Shown here in pieces: positions 1-6,372 of a stretch of DNA of 7,960 bases. Position numbers and translations under genes: made by a program. Every line of letters starts with the position of its first letter. The first letter of the stretch is position 1. Source of the stretch: Bacteroidales bacterium (GTDB taxonomy: Bacteria > Bacteroidota > Bacteroidia > Bacteroidales > Azobacteroidaceae); NCBI GenBank assembly GCA_020860885.1, contig JAJBTS010000321.1, positions 1 to 7,960 of the forward strand. Direction: 5' to 3'. The notes beneath the pieces are model-generated. The model ran no database searches. It was not told the origin of the DNA and saw nothing but the letters and a program-made list of their open reading frames with translations.

Positions 1-14
1 TAAAAAAATCTATT

Positions 15-350
15 ATGTACTCAAACAAAGAAGAATTACCCAACGCAACATTGATTCTTATTCTGGGAATTTCGTCCTTAGTAGGTTGCTGTTTTAGCTA
101 TGGAGTTATAGGATTGGTCTGTGCCATTATTGCATTGGTACTATCCAAGAATGCAAACGATCTGTATGTATCAAATCCGGAACGATTTACCGAATCATCT
201 TATAAAAATATGCAGGCCGGTAAAACCTGTGCAATTATTTCACTGATACTGTCTATCATCCTTCTGCTATTTACCATGGTTCTTATATTTACACTGGGAT
301 GGGCAGTTTTAGCAAATCCCGGAACAATTATAGATCAATATAATATTTAA
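15..350 (+). CDS. Small CCC-type (DUF4190-like) membrane protein, first copy
   Basis: This 111-residue protein has no known biochemical role. It belongs by appearance to the small Bacteroidota 'CCC motif membrane protein' family. The N-terminus LPNAT (8-12) leads into a hydrophobic block at about 11-44. That block is broken by a turn with the cysteine pair C25-C26 and followed by GLVC (33-36) and IIALVLSK (38-45). A polar segment containing NP, SSY and NMQAGK (54-70) precedes a second hydrophobic helix starting at C72 (about 71-98). The family's third cysteine is replaced by Phe27 here, unlike in the paralog at 678-1058. Across a core of about 75 residues the two proteins look roughly 60% identical by eye. 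The ATG at 15 has only 14 bases upstream in the window, so its promoter and any upstream partner cannot be seen. The next gene starts 7 bases after its stop, which suggests one transcript. The protein is expected in the inner membrane. Confidence 0.85.
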   Translation: MYSNKEELPNATLILILGISSLVGCCFSYGVIGLVCAIIALVLSKNANDLYVSNPERFTESSYKNMQAGKTCAIISLILSIILLLFTMVLIFTLGWAVLANPGTIIDQYNI

Positions 351-357
351 TCTCTTT

Positions 358-675
358 ATGTCTGTCTGGAATTTCATATTGGAATGGTTGAAGGAACATT
401 TATTAACATGTCCTTCGAAACATCTTTTTCATATGGATTGTCCCGGATGCGGATTGCAGAGGAGTATCCTGGCTCTTTTAGAAGGCGATTTCACAAAAAG
501 CTTTGCCTTATACCCTGCTACAATTCCTATAATTGTTTTATTAAGCTATACAGCTCTTCATATTAAATTAGATTTCAGATACGGATCTTTAATAATAAAA
601 TGGGGATATATAGCTTGTACTGCAATTATTATGATTTCCTACCTATATAAAATAATAACTCATAAAATATTTTGA
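358..675 (+). CDS. DUF2752 domain membrane protein
   Basis: This 105-residue small integral membrane protein is of the DUF2752 family, whose function is unknown. The family signature is clear. C18-P19 is followed by a short spacer and then CPGCGLQRS (28-36). After that come LLEGDF (40-45) and a Tyr-Pro (52-53) at the point where the first membrane helix begins (about 54-69). A second helix lies at about 83-97. The four-cysteine arrangement (C18, C28, C31, plus C87 in the last helix) could bind metal or form disulfides, but that is inference. The length is normal for the family. The gene lies between two paralogous CCC-type genes, with a 7-base gap upstream and a 2-base gap downstream, so translation is probably coupled. 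The pairing suggests the three proteins act together in the inner membrane. Confidence 0.88.
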   Translation: MSVWNFILEWLKEHLLTCPSKHLFHMDCPGCGLQRSILALLEGDFTKSFALYPATIPIIVLLSYTALHIKLDFRYGSLIIKWGYIACTAIIMISYLYKIITHKIF

Positions 676-677
676 TT

Positions 678-1058
678 ATGGAAACAAATACTAATTTTTC
701 TTTTGAAAACAATTTTAATCAACCTCAGGTTCCTCTTCCCAATGCAACAGTAATATTAGTTTTGGGAATACTCTCTATTATCGGATGCTGCTGCTATGGG
801 CTTCCCGGCCTCGTTTGCGGTATTATAGCTTTAGTATTATCTAAAAGTGCAAAAGAGCAGTATATTCAAAATCCGTCTCTTTATACACAAAGTTCCTACA
901 GCAATATGAATGCAGGAAAAATATGTGCCATAATCGGACTTATTTTATCTGTCCTGTTTCTGGTATATGTGATTGGTATGATATTATTCGTCGGCATAGA
1001 TGCATTGAGTGATCCGGTCTTGTTACAAGAGAGATTGCAGGAGCTAATACCTCGATAA
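678..1058 (+). CDS. Small CCC-motif (DUF4190-like) membrane protein, second copy
   Basis: This 126-residue membrane protein of unknown function is a paralog of the product of 15-350. The ATG at 678 is chosen over an in-frame TTG at 672: the TTG overlaps the previous stop codon, whereas the ATG leaves a 2-base gap. A polar, Asn- and Gln-rich N-terminus (1-19) precedes LPNAT (20-24). The first hydrophobic block (about 23-54) is interrupted by the intact triple cysteine C37-C38-C39, followed by YG and GLVC (44-47). A polar linker with NP (65-66), SSY and NMNAGK (76-81) leads to C83 and the last hydrophobic helix (about 82-106). The C-terminus is charged (LLQERLQELIPR). It differs from the first copy mainly in the longer N-terminal tail and the different C-terminus. 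It is the last gene of the three-gene cassette. Confidence 0.86.
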   Translation: METNTNFSFENNFNQPQVPLPNATVILVLGILSIIGCCCYGLPGLVCGIIALVLSKSAKEQYIQNPSLYTQSSYSNMNAGKICAIIGLILSVLFLVYVIGMILFVGIDALSDPVLLQERLQELIPR

Positions 1059-1067
1059 AAAACGAAT

Positions 1068-1116
1068 TATATGTTGTAGAGCATATACAAACGGTTGATC
1101 AAATCCTTCTTTTTTT
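1068..1116 (+). terminator. Weak candidate terminator after the three-gene cassette
   Basis: An AT-rich inverted repeat, TATATG at 1068-1073 and CATATA at 1082-1087, lies 10 bases after the stop of the last cassette gene. The palindrome TTGATCAA (1095-1102) and a run of seven T (1110-1116) follow. The stem is weak and is not adjacent to the T run, so this is only a possible end of the transcript. Read-through into the EF-G paralog cannot be excluded. Confidence 0.22.
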
Positions 1117-1181
1117 ATAATTTGCGAAAATTTTAGAAAACACAAACCGATATTTATTGTTAAACCTAATATTTGGATATC

Positions 1182-3338
1182 ATGAAAGTATATCAAACAA
1201 ATAAAATTAAGAACATCGCTTTGATCGGTAGTTCTGGCTCTGGTAAAACCACTCTCGCTGAAGCTATGCTCTTCGAGAGTGGAGTTATAAAACGCAGAGG
1301 GACAGTAGAAGGAAAAAATACGGTTTCTGATTATTTTCCTGTGGAGAAAGAATACGGTTATTCTGTATTCTCTACTCTCTTAAGTGTAGAATGGAATAAT
1401 AAGAAACTGAATTTTATTGATTGTCCCGGTTCTGACGATTTTGCCGGAGGCGCTGTTGCAGCATTGAATGTTACCGATACGGCTCTGATGGTTCTCAATG
1501 CCCAATACGGTGTTGAAGTAGGAACCATCAACATGTTCCGTTATACAGAACAATTAAGTAAGCCGGTAATTTTCCTCATCAATCAACTGGATAAAGACAA
1601 TGCGGATTATGACAAAGTAATTACTCAGTTAAAAGAAACTTACGGAGGGAAAGTAGTTCAGATCCAGTATCCGATACAGACGGGGCAAAGCTTTTACCAG
1701 ATGGTGGATGTCTTAAAAATGAAGATGTACCAATGGAAACCCGAAGGAGGAGCCCCTGAAGTTCTTGAAATTCCTGCTTCTGAAATGGATAAAGCACAGG
1801 ATCTTCACAATGCTTTAGTTGAATCGGCTGCCGAAAATGATGAAGGATTGATGGAGAAATTTTTCGATCAGGGCAGTCTTACGGAAGACGAAATGAGGGA
1901 AGGAATACGCAAAGGATTACTTTCCCGTGGAATGTTCCCTGTTATCTGTGCGTCTGCAGGAAAAGATATGGGTGTAAGACGTTTAATGGAATTCCTGGGA
2001 AATAATGTTCCTACAGTGGAAGAAATGCCTCCTTACAAAAATACGGAAGGAAAAGATATCGCTGTGGATCCGAAAGCTCCTACAAGCGTATTCGTTTTTA
2101 AAACAACCGTTGAACCCCATATTGGCCGTGTTTCTTATTTCAAAGTTATGTCCGGTACCATCAAAACCGGAGACGACCTGTTAAACGAAGACAGAGGTTC
2201 TAAAGAACGCATCGCCCAATTATTTGCCGTAGCCGGACAAAACAGGATGGAAGTTCCTGAATTGCAGGCTGGAGACATCGGAGCAACCGTGAAACTGAAA
2301 GATGTGAATACCGGGAATACCCTGAATGGAAAGGGCGCAGACAATAAATTTGATTTTATTAAATATCCAAATTCGAAATATCGCCGCGCTATTAAAGCGG
2401 TCAACGAATCCGACTCCGAAAAACTGATGGAAATCCTGAACCGTATGCGGTCGGAAGATCCTACCTGGGTAGTCGAACAATCAAAAGAATTGCGTCAGAC
2501 TATCCTTTCAGGCCAGGGTGAATTCCATTTGAAAACATTAAAATGGAGGATTGAAAACAACGACAAACTGCCTATTGAGTTTTCCGAAACTAAAATTCCC
2601 TATCGCGAAACAATAACAAAAGCGGCACGTGCTGATTACAGGCATAAAAAACAATCGGGAGGCGCAGGACAATTCGGTGAAGTACATCTGATCATAGAGC
2701 CTTATCAGGAAGGTATGCCTATGCCTGAAATATACAAATTCAACGGGCAGGAATTCAAAATACAAGCCCGTGATGTTCAGGAACATCCGCTGGAATGGGG
2801 AGGTAAACTGGTTTTTGTTAACTCTATTGTCGGAGGATCCATTGATACTCGTTTCTTACCTGCTATCCTTAAAGGTATTATGGGAAGAATGGAGCAAGGT
2901 CCATTGACAGGTTCTTATGCACGGGATGTGAGAGTGATCGTTTACGATGGCAAAATGCACCCGGTAGACTCCAATGAAATTTCTTTCATGCTTGCCGGTC
3001 GAAATGCATTCTCAGAAGCGTTCAAAAATGCAGGTCCAAAGATTCTTGAGCCTGTTTACGACGTGGAAGTATCACTACCTGCCGAATATATGGGAGATGT
3101 AATGGGTGATTTGCAAGGTCGTAGGGCTATGATCATGGGTATGTCGTCTGAGAAAGGATATGAAAAGCTCATGGCTAAAGTTCCTTTGAAGGAAATGAGT
3201 AATTACTCCACTTCTTTAAGCTCCATCACAGGAGGCCGGGCTTCATTCACCATGAAATTTGCCGCCTACGAATTGGTTCCAAGTGACGTACAGGATAAAT
3301 TACTTAAGGAATACGAAGCGCAACAAGACGCGGAATAA
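1182..3338 (+). CDS. fusA2: EF-G paralog of the Bacteroides EF-G2 type (altered GTPase motifs)
   Basis: This 718-residue elongation factor G-like protein is expected to promote tRNA-mRNA translocation on the ribosome. The ATG at 1182 is preferred; an in-frame TTG at 1173 would add three residues. The G domain has P-loop GSSGSGKTT (16-24), where canonical EF-G has AHIDAGKTT. Switch I reads EYGYSV (57-62), where EF-G has ERGITI. G3 is DCPGS (80-84) in place of DTPGH, so the catalytic histidine is Ser84. G4 is NQLD (134-137) in place of NKMD. Domain II is at about 295-390, III about 400-472, IV about 473-615 and V about 616-700. In domain IV, SGGAGQFGE (492-500) and the tip loop HPVDSNE (593-599) are retained, so the ribosome-contacting end is intact. 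B. thetaiotaomicron EF-G2 is known to translocate without GTP hydrolysis and to accumulate in carbon starvation; assignment to that group is inference from the lost histidine and the overall pattern. A strong terminator follows. A TetQ-type ribosome protection protein is unlikely, because the G motifs would then be canonical. Confidence 0.9.
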   Translation: MKVYQTNKIKNIALIGSSGSGKTTLAEAMLFESGVIKRRGTVEGKNTVSDYFPVEKEYGYSVFSTLLSVEWNNKKLNFIDCPGSDDFAGGAVAALNVTDTALMVLNAQYGVEVGTINMFRYTEQLSKPVIFLINQLDKDNADYDKVITQLKETYGGKVVQIQYPIQTGQSFYQMVDVLKMKMYQWKPEGGAPEVLEIPASEMDKAQDLHNALVESAAENDEGLMEKFFDQGSLTEDEMREGIRKGLLSRGMFPVICASAGKDMGVRRLMEFLGNNVPTVEEMPPYKNTEGKDIAVDPKAPTSVFVFKTTVEPHIGRVSYFKVMSGTIKTGDDLLNEDRGSKERIAQLFAVAGQNRMEVPELQAGDIGATVKLKDVNTGNTLNGKGADNKFDFIKYPNSKYRRAIKAVNESDSEKLMEILNRMRSEDPTWVVEQSKELRQTILSGQGEFHLKTLKWRIENNDKLPIEFSETKIPYRETITKAARADYRHKKQSGGAGQFGEVHLIIEPYQEGMPMPEIYKFNGQEFKIQARDVQEHPLEWGGKLVFVNSIVGGSIDTRFLPAILKGIMGRMEQGPLTGSYARDVRVIVYDGKMHPVDSNEISFMLAGRNAFSEAFKNAGPKILEPVYDVEVSLPAEYMGDVMGDLQGRRAMIMGMSSEKGYEKLMAKVPLKEMSNYSTSLSSITGGRASFTMKFAAYELVPSDVQDKLLKEYEAQQDAE

Positions 3339-3360
3339 ATTGCATAATATATACTTTTAA

Positions 3361-3396
3361 GAGGGGCTGTCCGGAAAACCGAACAGCCCCTTTTTA
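3361..3396 (+). terminator. Strong intrinsic terminator of the EF-G paralog gene
   Basis: GGGGCTGTCCGG (3363-3374) pairs with CCGAACAGCCCC (3379-3390) with one mismatch across an AAAA loop. A run of five T (3391-3395) follows. It starts about 24 bases after the stop codon. On the opposite strand the stem has no good T tract, so it should act mainly for the plus-strand gene. Confidence 0.92.
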
Positions 3397-3475
3397 TTCT
3401 CTTTCCGGCGGACTACTATCCGGAATACATTCCCAAATAATTAATAAATTCCCGGAAGCCTATTTACTTCTCTCT
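3397..3475. other. Gene-free spacer between the terminator and the 23-base array
   Basis: No gene, tRNA or clear promoter is seen. The only structure is a short inverted repeat, TTCCGG (3403-3408) and CCGGAA (3420-3425), and two copies of the short string ATTCCC. Together with the two arrays that follow it makes up the 400-base gene-free convergent region 3339-3738. Confidence 0.6.
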
Positions 3476-3705
3476 TGAAATCGTTCTTACCCTTCCTTAA
3501 TGCTTTTCGTCACCTTTTTGCGATAAGTATCACTACCCCTCCGAAATACTCTTCGCTACCCTCCCGCGGTAAGTATTGCGACCCCTTCGAGATACTTATC
3601 GCGACGGGGTGTTAATACTCTCCGCGAACCCGTCGGGATGCTCTTCGCGAACAGGGGTAAATACTCTTCGCAACGGGGTGGCAATCCTTATCACTATTTT
3701 TATTA
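3476..3705. repeat. Imperfect tandem array with an exact 23-base period (about 10 units)
   Basis: Units begin at 3476, 3499, 3522, 3545, 3568, 3591, 3614, 3637, 3660 and 3683, always exactly 23 bases apart. The approximate unit is RATACTCTTCGCGACCCC followed by about five variable bases. The best-matching units are 3545 (AATACTCTTCGCTACCC), 3591 (GATACTTATCGCGACGGGG), 3614, 3637 and 3660 (AATACTCTTCGCAACGGGG). The 3476 and 3683 units are the most decayed. Units 3522 and 3568 carry the ATAC box in the opposite sense (GATAAGTAT, GGTAAGTAT). The block after the central GCGA switches between C-rich (ACCCC) and G-rich (CGGGG). A period of 23 is not a multiple of three and no reading frame fits, so the array does not code for protein. 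It looks like an old minisatellite. Whether copies exist elsewhere in the genome cannot be seen here. Confidence 0.85.
3581..3610. other. Strong hairpin formed between two units of the 23-base array
   Basis: ACCCCTTCGAGAT (3581-3593) faces ATCGCGACGGGGT (3598-3610) across the loop ACTT. Eleven of thirteen positions pair, including all four C:G pairs of the CCCC/GGGG block. There is no T run on either strand, so it is not a classic intrinsic terminator. It could still stop or stabilise the 3' end of the minus-strand transcript of the nuclease unit; that is inference. Confidence 0.55.
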
Positions 3706-3749
3706 ACTGCTTACTGTTAATTGGTGGCTGTTCATTGTTTACTGTTTAC
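3701..3749. repeat. Heptanucleotide (7-base) tandem array overlapping a stop codon
   Basis: Seven consecutive 7-base units run from 3701: TATTAAC, TGCTTAC, TGTTAAT, TGGTGGC, TGTTCAT, TGTTTAC, TGTTTAC. A decayed eighth (TGATAAA) follows at 3750. The dinucleotide TG opens every unit from 3708 to 3750, and the last two full units are identical. The array overlaps the last bases of the 23-base array and contains the stop codon (3739-3741) and last codons of the minus-strand nuclease gene. Confidence 0.75.
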
Positions 3750-4764
3750 TGATAAAATCAACGGCTACAGGCAAATGATCGCTGAAACCTCCCTCATATT
3801 TATATCCGTGAAACGTTTTTTTCGGTCTTTTTCCTCCCTGAACAATATCGGGAGTAAAAAGAAAATCAGGCTGGAATATTTGTACTGTTTCCGGATGAAT
3901 ACAGAAATCCTGATCACCCATTAATAGATTTCCCGATACGATAATCTGATCTAATAAGTTCCAATCTCCCTGATATTTATAGCTTCCAATCCTACTCTTC
4001 TTTTCTAATGATAGAAATAAATTGTATAGTCTTTTTGTAGTAATAGTGTCTCCCAAAGGATAGGCTTTTAAACCATCCGTCATACTTTTATCAGAGGGTT
4101 CATCATTGAAATCCCCCATAATAATTATATTTGCATTTTTCCTTGCATTAAATAAACTATCTGTTTTTTGCTTCAGAACGGATGCAGCATAAACCCTGTC
4201 TGATTCTGTATTTTGAGCACCTCCTCTTCTGGAAGGAAAATGGCAGATAAATACATCCAATGTATCCTGAGTAATAATGATCCCGGAGACATGCAGGATA
4301 TCCCGGGTTTTCTTGTCTTTATCATCCGGAAAAGACAACCGGACGGAACTATGCTCTATATAGCGAAACCGATCTCTCTGATACAATAACGCAACATTAA
4401 TCCCGCGTACATCCTGAGATTCTGTGATAAGATAACGATATTCGGCATTTTTAATAGGAGAATAACGAGTAAGGTATTTTAATACATGATCGTTTTCGAC
4501 TTCACACAAACCCACAAGTGCCGGATAACTCCATTCACCGATGGAAGTGATTACTTTTGCTATATTATTAATTTTCCGGTAATAGCGTTTCTTAGTCCAA
4601 TGCCGAGTTCCTTCCGGGGTAAACTCATTATCTTCAGTATCCGGATTATCCGTTGTATCAAAAAGATTTTCCACATTATAAAACATAACCCTGAATGAGT
4701 TTTGAGCTTGAGAGAAAGTCGCTAAGAAAAAGAAGATTACTAAAAAGCTAAGGATTGGTTTCAT
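3739..4764 (-). CDS. Secreted endonuclease/exonuclease/phosphatase-fold enzyme
   Basis: This 341-residue protein begins with a type I signal peptide (MKPILSFLVIFFFLATFSQA, predicted cut before Gln21), so it is probably periplasmic or secreted. The mature part carries the full DNase I-like motif set. These are FYNVENLFD (28-36, with Asn30), GLCEVEN (85-91, with the metal-binding Glu88), FICHFPSRRGG (172-182, with His175), IIMGDFND (214-221, with Asp218 and Asn220), and the C-terminal SDHLPV (328-333, with the Asp329-His330 pair). All expected catalytic positions are present, so it should be an active metal-dependent phosphodiesterase. Whether it cuts DNA, RNA, a lipid or a nucleotide cannot be read from the sequence. 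It starts 20 bases after the stop of the beta-helix lipoprotein gene, with an A-rich leader and no clear Shine-Dalgarno sequence, so the two probably share a transcript. Its last codons lie in a 7-base repeat array. Confidence 0.9.
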   Translation of the reverse strand: MKPILSFLVIFFFLATFSQAQNSFRVMFYNVENLFDTTDNPDTEDNEFTPEGTRHWTKKRYYRKINNIAKVITSIGEWSYPALVGLCEVENDHVLKYLTRYSPIKNAEYRYLITESQDVRGINVALLYQRDRFRYIEHSSVRLSFPDDKDKKTRDILHVSGIIITQDTLDVFICHFPSRRGGAQNTESDRVYAASVLKQKTDSLFNARKNANIIIMGDFNDEPSDKSMTDGLKAYPLGDTITTKRLYNLFLSLEKKSRIGSYKYQGDWNLLDQIIVSGNLLMGDQDFCIHPETVQIFQPDFLFTPDIVQGGKRPKKTFHGYKYEGGFSDHLPVAVDFISKQ

Positions 4765-4784
4765 ATTTATTTACAAACTCGTAT

Positions 4785-6296
4785 TTATTGCCCGGTCTCT
4801 TCCGGTTCTTTTTGCCATTCATAGACACCTATATCAGGCCCTTCATCCTGAAAACGATCGATTCCATTTATATCCAGAGGTACTGTCTCTGCAACGAACC
4901 GGCTGGCTACGTTCCGTGCGGGAGATTCTTCTGTGAGTCGGAAATCATACATAAATTCCACTTTCCCACTTTCTCCGGTGAGTATTGTTTTGAATTCCGG
5001 AGATTTTCCAATAATACAATTGATCACAGTAGCACCACCTTCTTCCGGATTGTCGTTTTCTCCATTAGGAATAAGGCAATTTTCGAACAAATAAGAAAGG
5101 TCATACCCATTACTCTTACTTATTGAAATTCTCGAAGTTGACTTATCTTTGCTTCCCCAAATGAGAGAATTATAAAAAGAGGCTTGTAAAGGATAAAAAA
5201 CAGAATCAATTTTCTGGTCCTTTTCAATTATATTTTTATTCTTAAGTATTACGGTTTCATTGTTGGAAGTTCCCCATCCGTATTCATTGCTACTAAAATA
5301 ATGATTTGCAATAGTACAATGAGTAAAGGAATAAATTCCTCCCTCCAGGTTTAACAATGCTCTTTGGGCATTACTAAACTCACAGTTTTCAGCCAGGATA
5401 TTGCAGTTAACAGAATTAATAAGTAACCCTTTAAAATTCGTCATAACCACATTCTTAAGGGTTATTTTTGTCTGCGAGGCATCCGAAGGTAAAAAATCCA
5501 TTCCATAATTTCCATTCCGCATATGCACATATTCAAATTCATTTCCGTAACTATCTTCAGCAAAGCTTATTCCTTGCCATTGGCCGGGAATAAGATCATA
5601 AGGAATATTTACCATCTGGTCAAAACGGTCTCCTCGGATAATAATCGGTTTCTCCTGAACCCCTTTCGCTTTGATCATTCCTTTTATATGTATATAAGAC
5701 CCTCCATGCATGTAAAAAACAGTACCTTCGGGAATCGTCAATACAGCATTTTTTCCGACAACCAAACTATCATAAATAACATAAGGTTTTTCATTGCTTA
5801 CTATCGAATCAGATTCTATAACAGCTCCTTTCCATATAAAAGCATCCTGCGCGGAAGCTTCCAACAACACTTTCTGAACCTGCCCATTCGTCTGAAATAC
5901 TATGTAATCCGTTAGATATTTAGGAGTATCTCCTCCGGTTTCCGCAGGTTTAGCATCAACAAAGACGAATATGCTGTCATTGGCACGGATCTCTATGTTA
6001 TTAAAAGTATAACCCGCTCTTCCATCTACATTGATCTTAAAACTACTCTCTTGCCCCTTTTCCATAGAAACAGAAGAGATAAGCAAATCTTTGGAGTTCC
6101 TGTTGTAGACCTTAAAAGTTTTAAACGGAGTATTTATTGTTGAGATGATCGTATTGAAAGCTATAGTATCTGTAGAAAAAGTAAGACGATCGTTGGGGTT
6201 GGAAGAATAATCTTCAAAGCCATCGTCACAGGAATACAAAACAGACATAAGCATCAGGACAACAGGAATTAACAATATCAAATTCAGACTACGCAT
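4785..6296 (-). CDS. Surface-type lipoprotein with right-handed parallel beta-helix
   Basis: This 503-residue protein has a lipoprotein signal (hydrophobic 5-20, lipobox LYSC with the acylated Cys23). The residues CDDGFED after the cut are acidic, which fits the Bacteroidota signal for export to the outer surface. An Ig-like or ASH-like beta domain is likely at about 35-155. From about 170 to 460 come repeated short beta-strand turns typical of a right-handed parallel beta-helix, for example VLTIPEGTVFYMHGGSYIHI, then KPIIIRG, WQGISF and further NCEFSN- and NCII-type turns. The protein ends with a DINGIDR...DIGVYEW element (DIGVYEW 488-494), often seen at the end of pectate lyase-like helices. 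No catalytic residues can be assigned, so it could be a glycan-binding protein, an adhesin or a lyase. The downstream nuclease gene is 20 bases away. A TAnnTTTG promoter box lies directly upstream. Confidence 0.87.
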   Translation of the reverse strand: MRSLNLILLIPVVLMLMSVLYSCDDGFEDYSSNPNDRLTFSTDTIAFNTIISTINTPFKTFKVYNRNSKDLLISSVSMEKGQESSFKINVDGRAGYTFNNIEIRANDSIFVFVDAKPAETGGDTPKYLTDYIVFQTNGQVQKVLLEASAQDAFIWKGAVIESDSIVSNEKPYVIYDSLVVGKNAVLTIPEGTVFYMHGGSYIHIKGMIKAKGVQEKPIIIRGDRFDQMVNIPYDLIPGQWQGISFAEDSYGNEFEYVHMRNGNYGMDFLPSDASQTKITLKNVVMTNFKGLLINSVNCNILAENCEFSNAQRALLNLEGGIYSFTHCTIANHYFSSNEYGWGTSNNETVILKNKNIIEKDQKIDSVFYPLQASFYNSLIWGSKDKSTSRISISKSNGYDLSYLFENCLIPNGENDNPEEGGATVINCIIGKSPEFKTILTGESGKVEFMYDFRLTEESPARNVASRFVAETVPLDINGIDRFQDEGPDIGVYEWQKEPEETGQ

Positions 6297-6301
6297 AAAT
6301 A

Positions 6302-6309
6302 CAAAGTTA
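6302..6309 (-). promoter_or_regulatory. Candidate Bacteroidota -7 promoter box for the lipoprotein-nuclease unit
   Basis: On the minus strand the bases read TAACTTTG, an exact match to the Bacteroidota -7 element TAnnTTTG. No TTTG -33 element is found at the usual spacing of about 19-21 bases upstream. The box ends only 5 bases before the ATG at 6296, so transcription from it would give an almost leaderless mRNA. The match may be chance. Confidence 0.3.
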
Positions 6310-6372
6310 ATACTATGGATAAAAACGCGGTTACATGTATTTTATTGTAACTTCAGCAAAAGCAATTTCCAT

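Noticed and set aside
384..566. 60-codon plus-strand reading frame inside the DUF2752 gene
   Set aside because: It lies in another frame of a gene with a clear family signature, and its translation shows no recognisable motif.
1119..1132. AATTT-GCGA-AAATT inverted repeat upstream of the EF-G paralog as a regulator site
   Set aside because: The arms are only 5 bases of A and T, which is expected by chance in this AT-rich region, and no known motif is matched.
1173..1184. TTG at 1173 as start of the EF-G paralog
   Set aside because: The ATG three codons later gives the usual short N-terminus before the P-loop, and the TTG sits inside an AT-rich stretch with no ribosome binding site.
2135..2786. 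Three minus-strand reading frames inside the EF-G paralog gene
   Set aside because: They are antisense shadows of a strongly conserved gene, with no recognisable protein features.
3476..3705. CRISPR array in the 23-base repeat region
   Set aside because: The units abut with no unique spacers of 25-40 bases, the repeats are degenerate, and no cas gene is present.
3721..3924. 67-codon plus-strand frame at the end of the nuclease gene
   Set aside because: It is antisense to the conserved C-terminal part of the nuclease (the SDHLPV region) and begins inside the 7-base repeat array.
4486..5915. Plus-strand frames of 70, 123 and 130 codons across the nuclease and lipoprotein genes
   Set aside because: They are antisense to genes with clear signal peptides and family motifs, and their own sequences are rich in Phe and Ser, as expected for complement translations.
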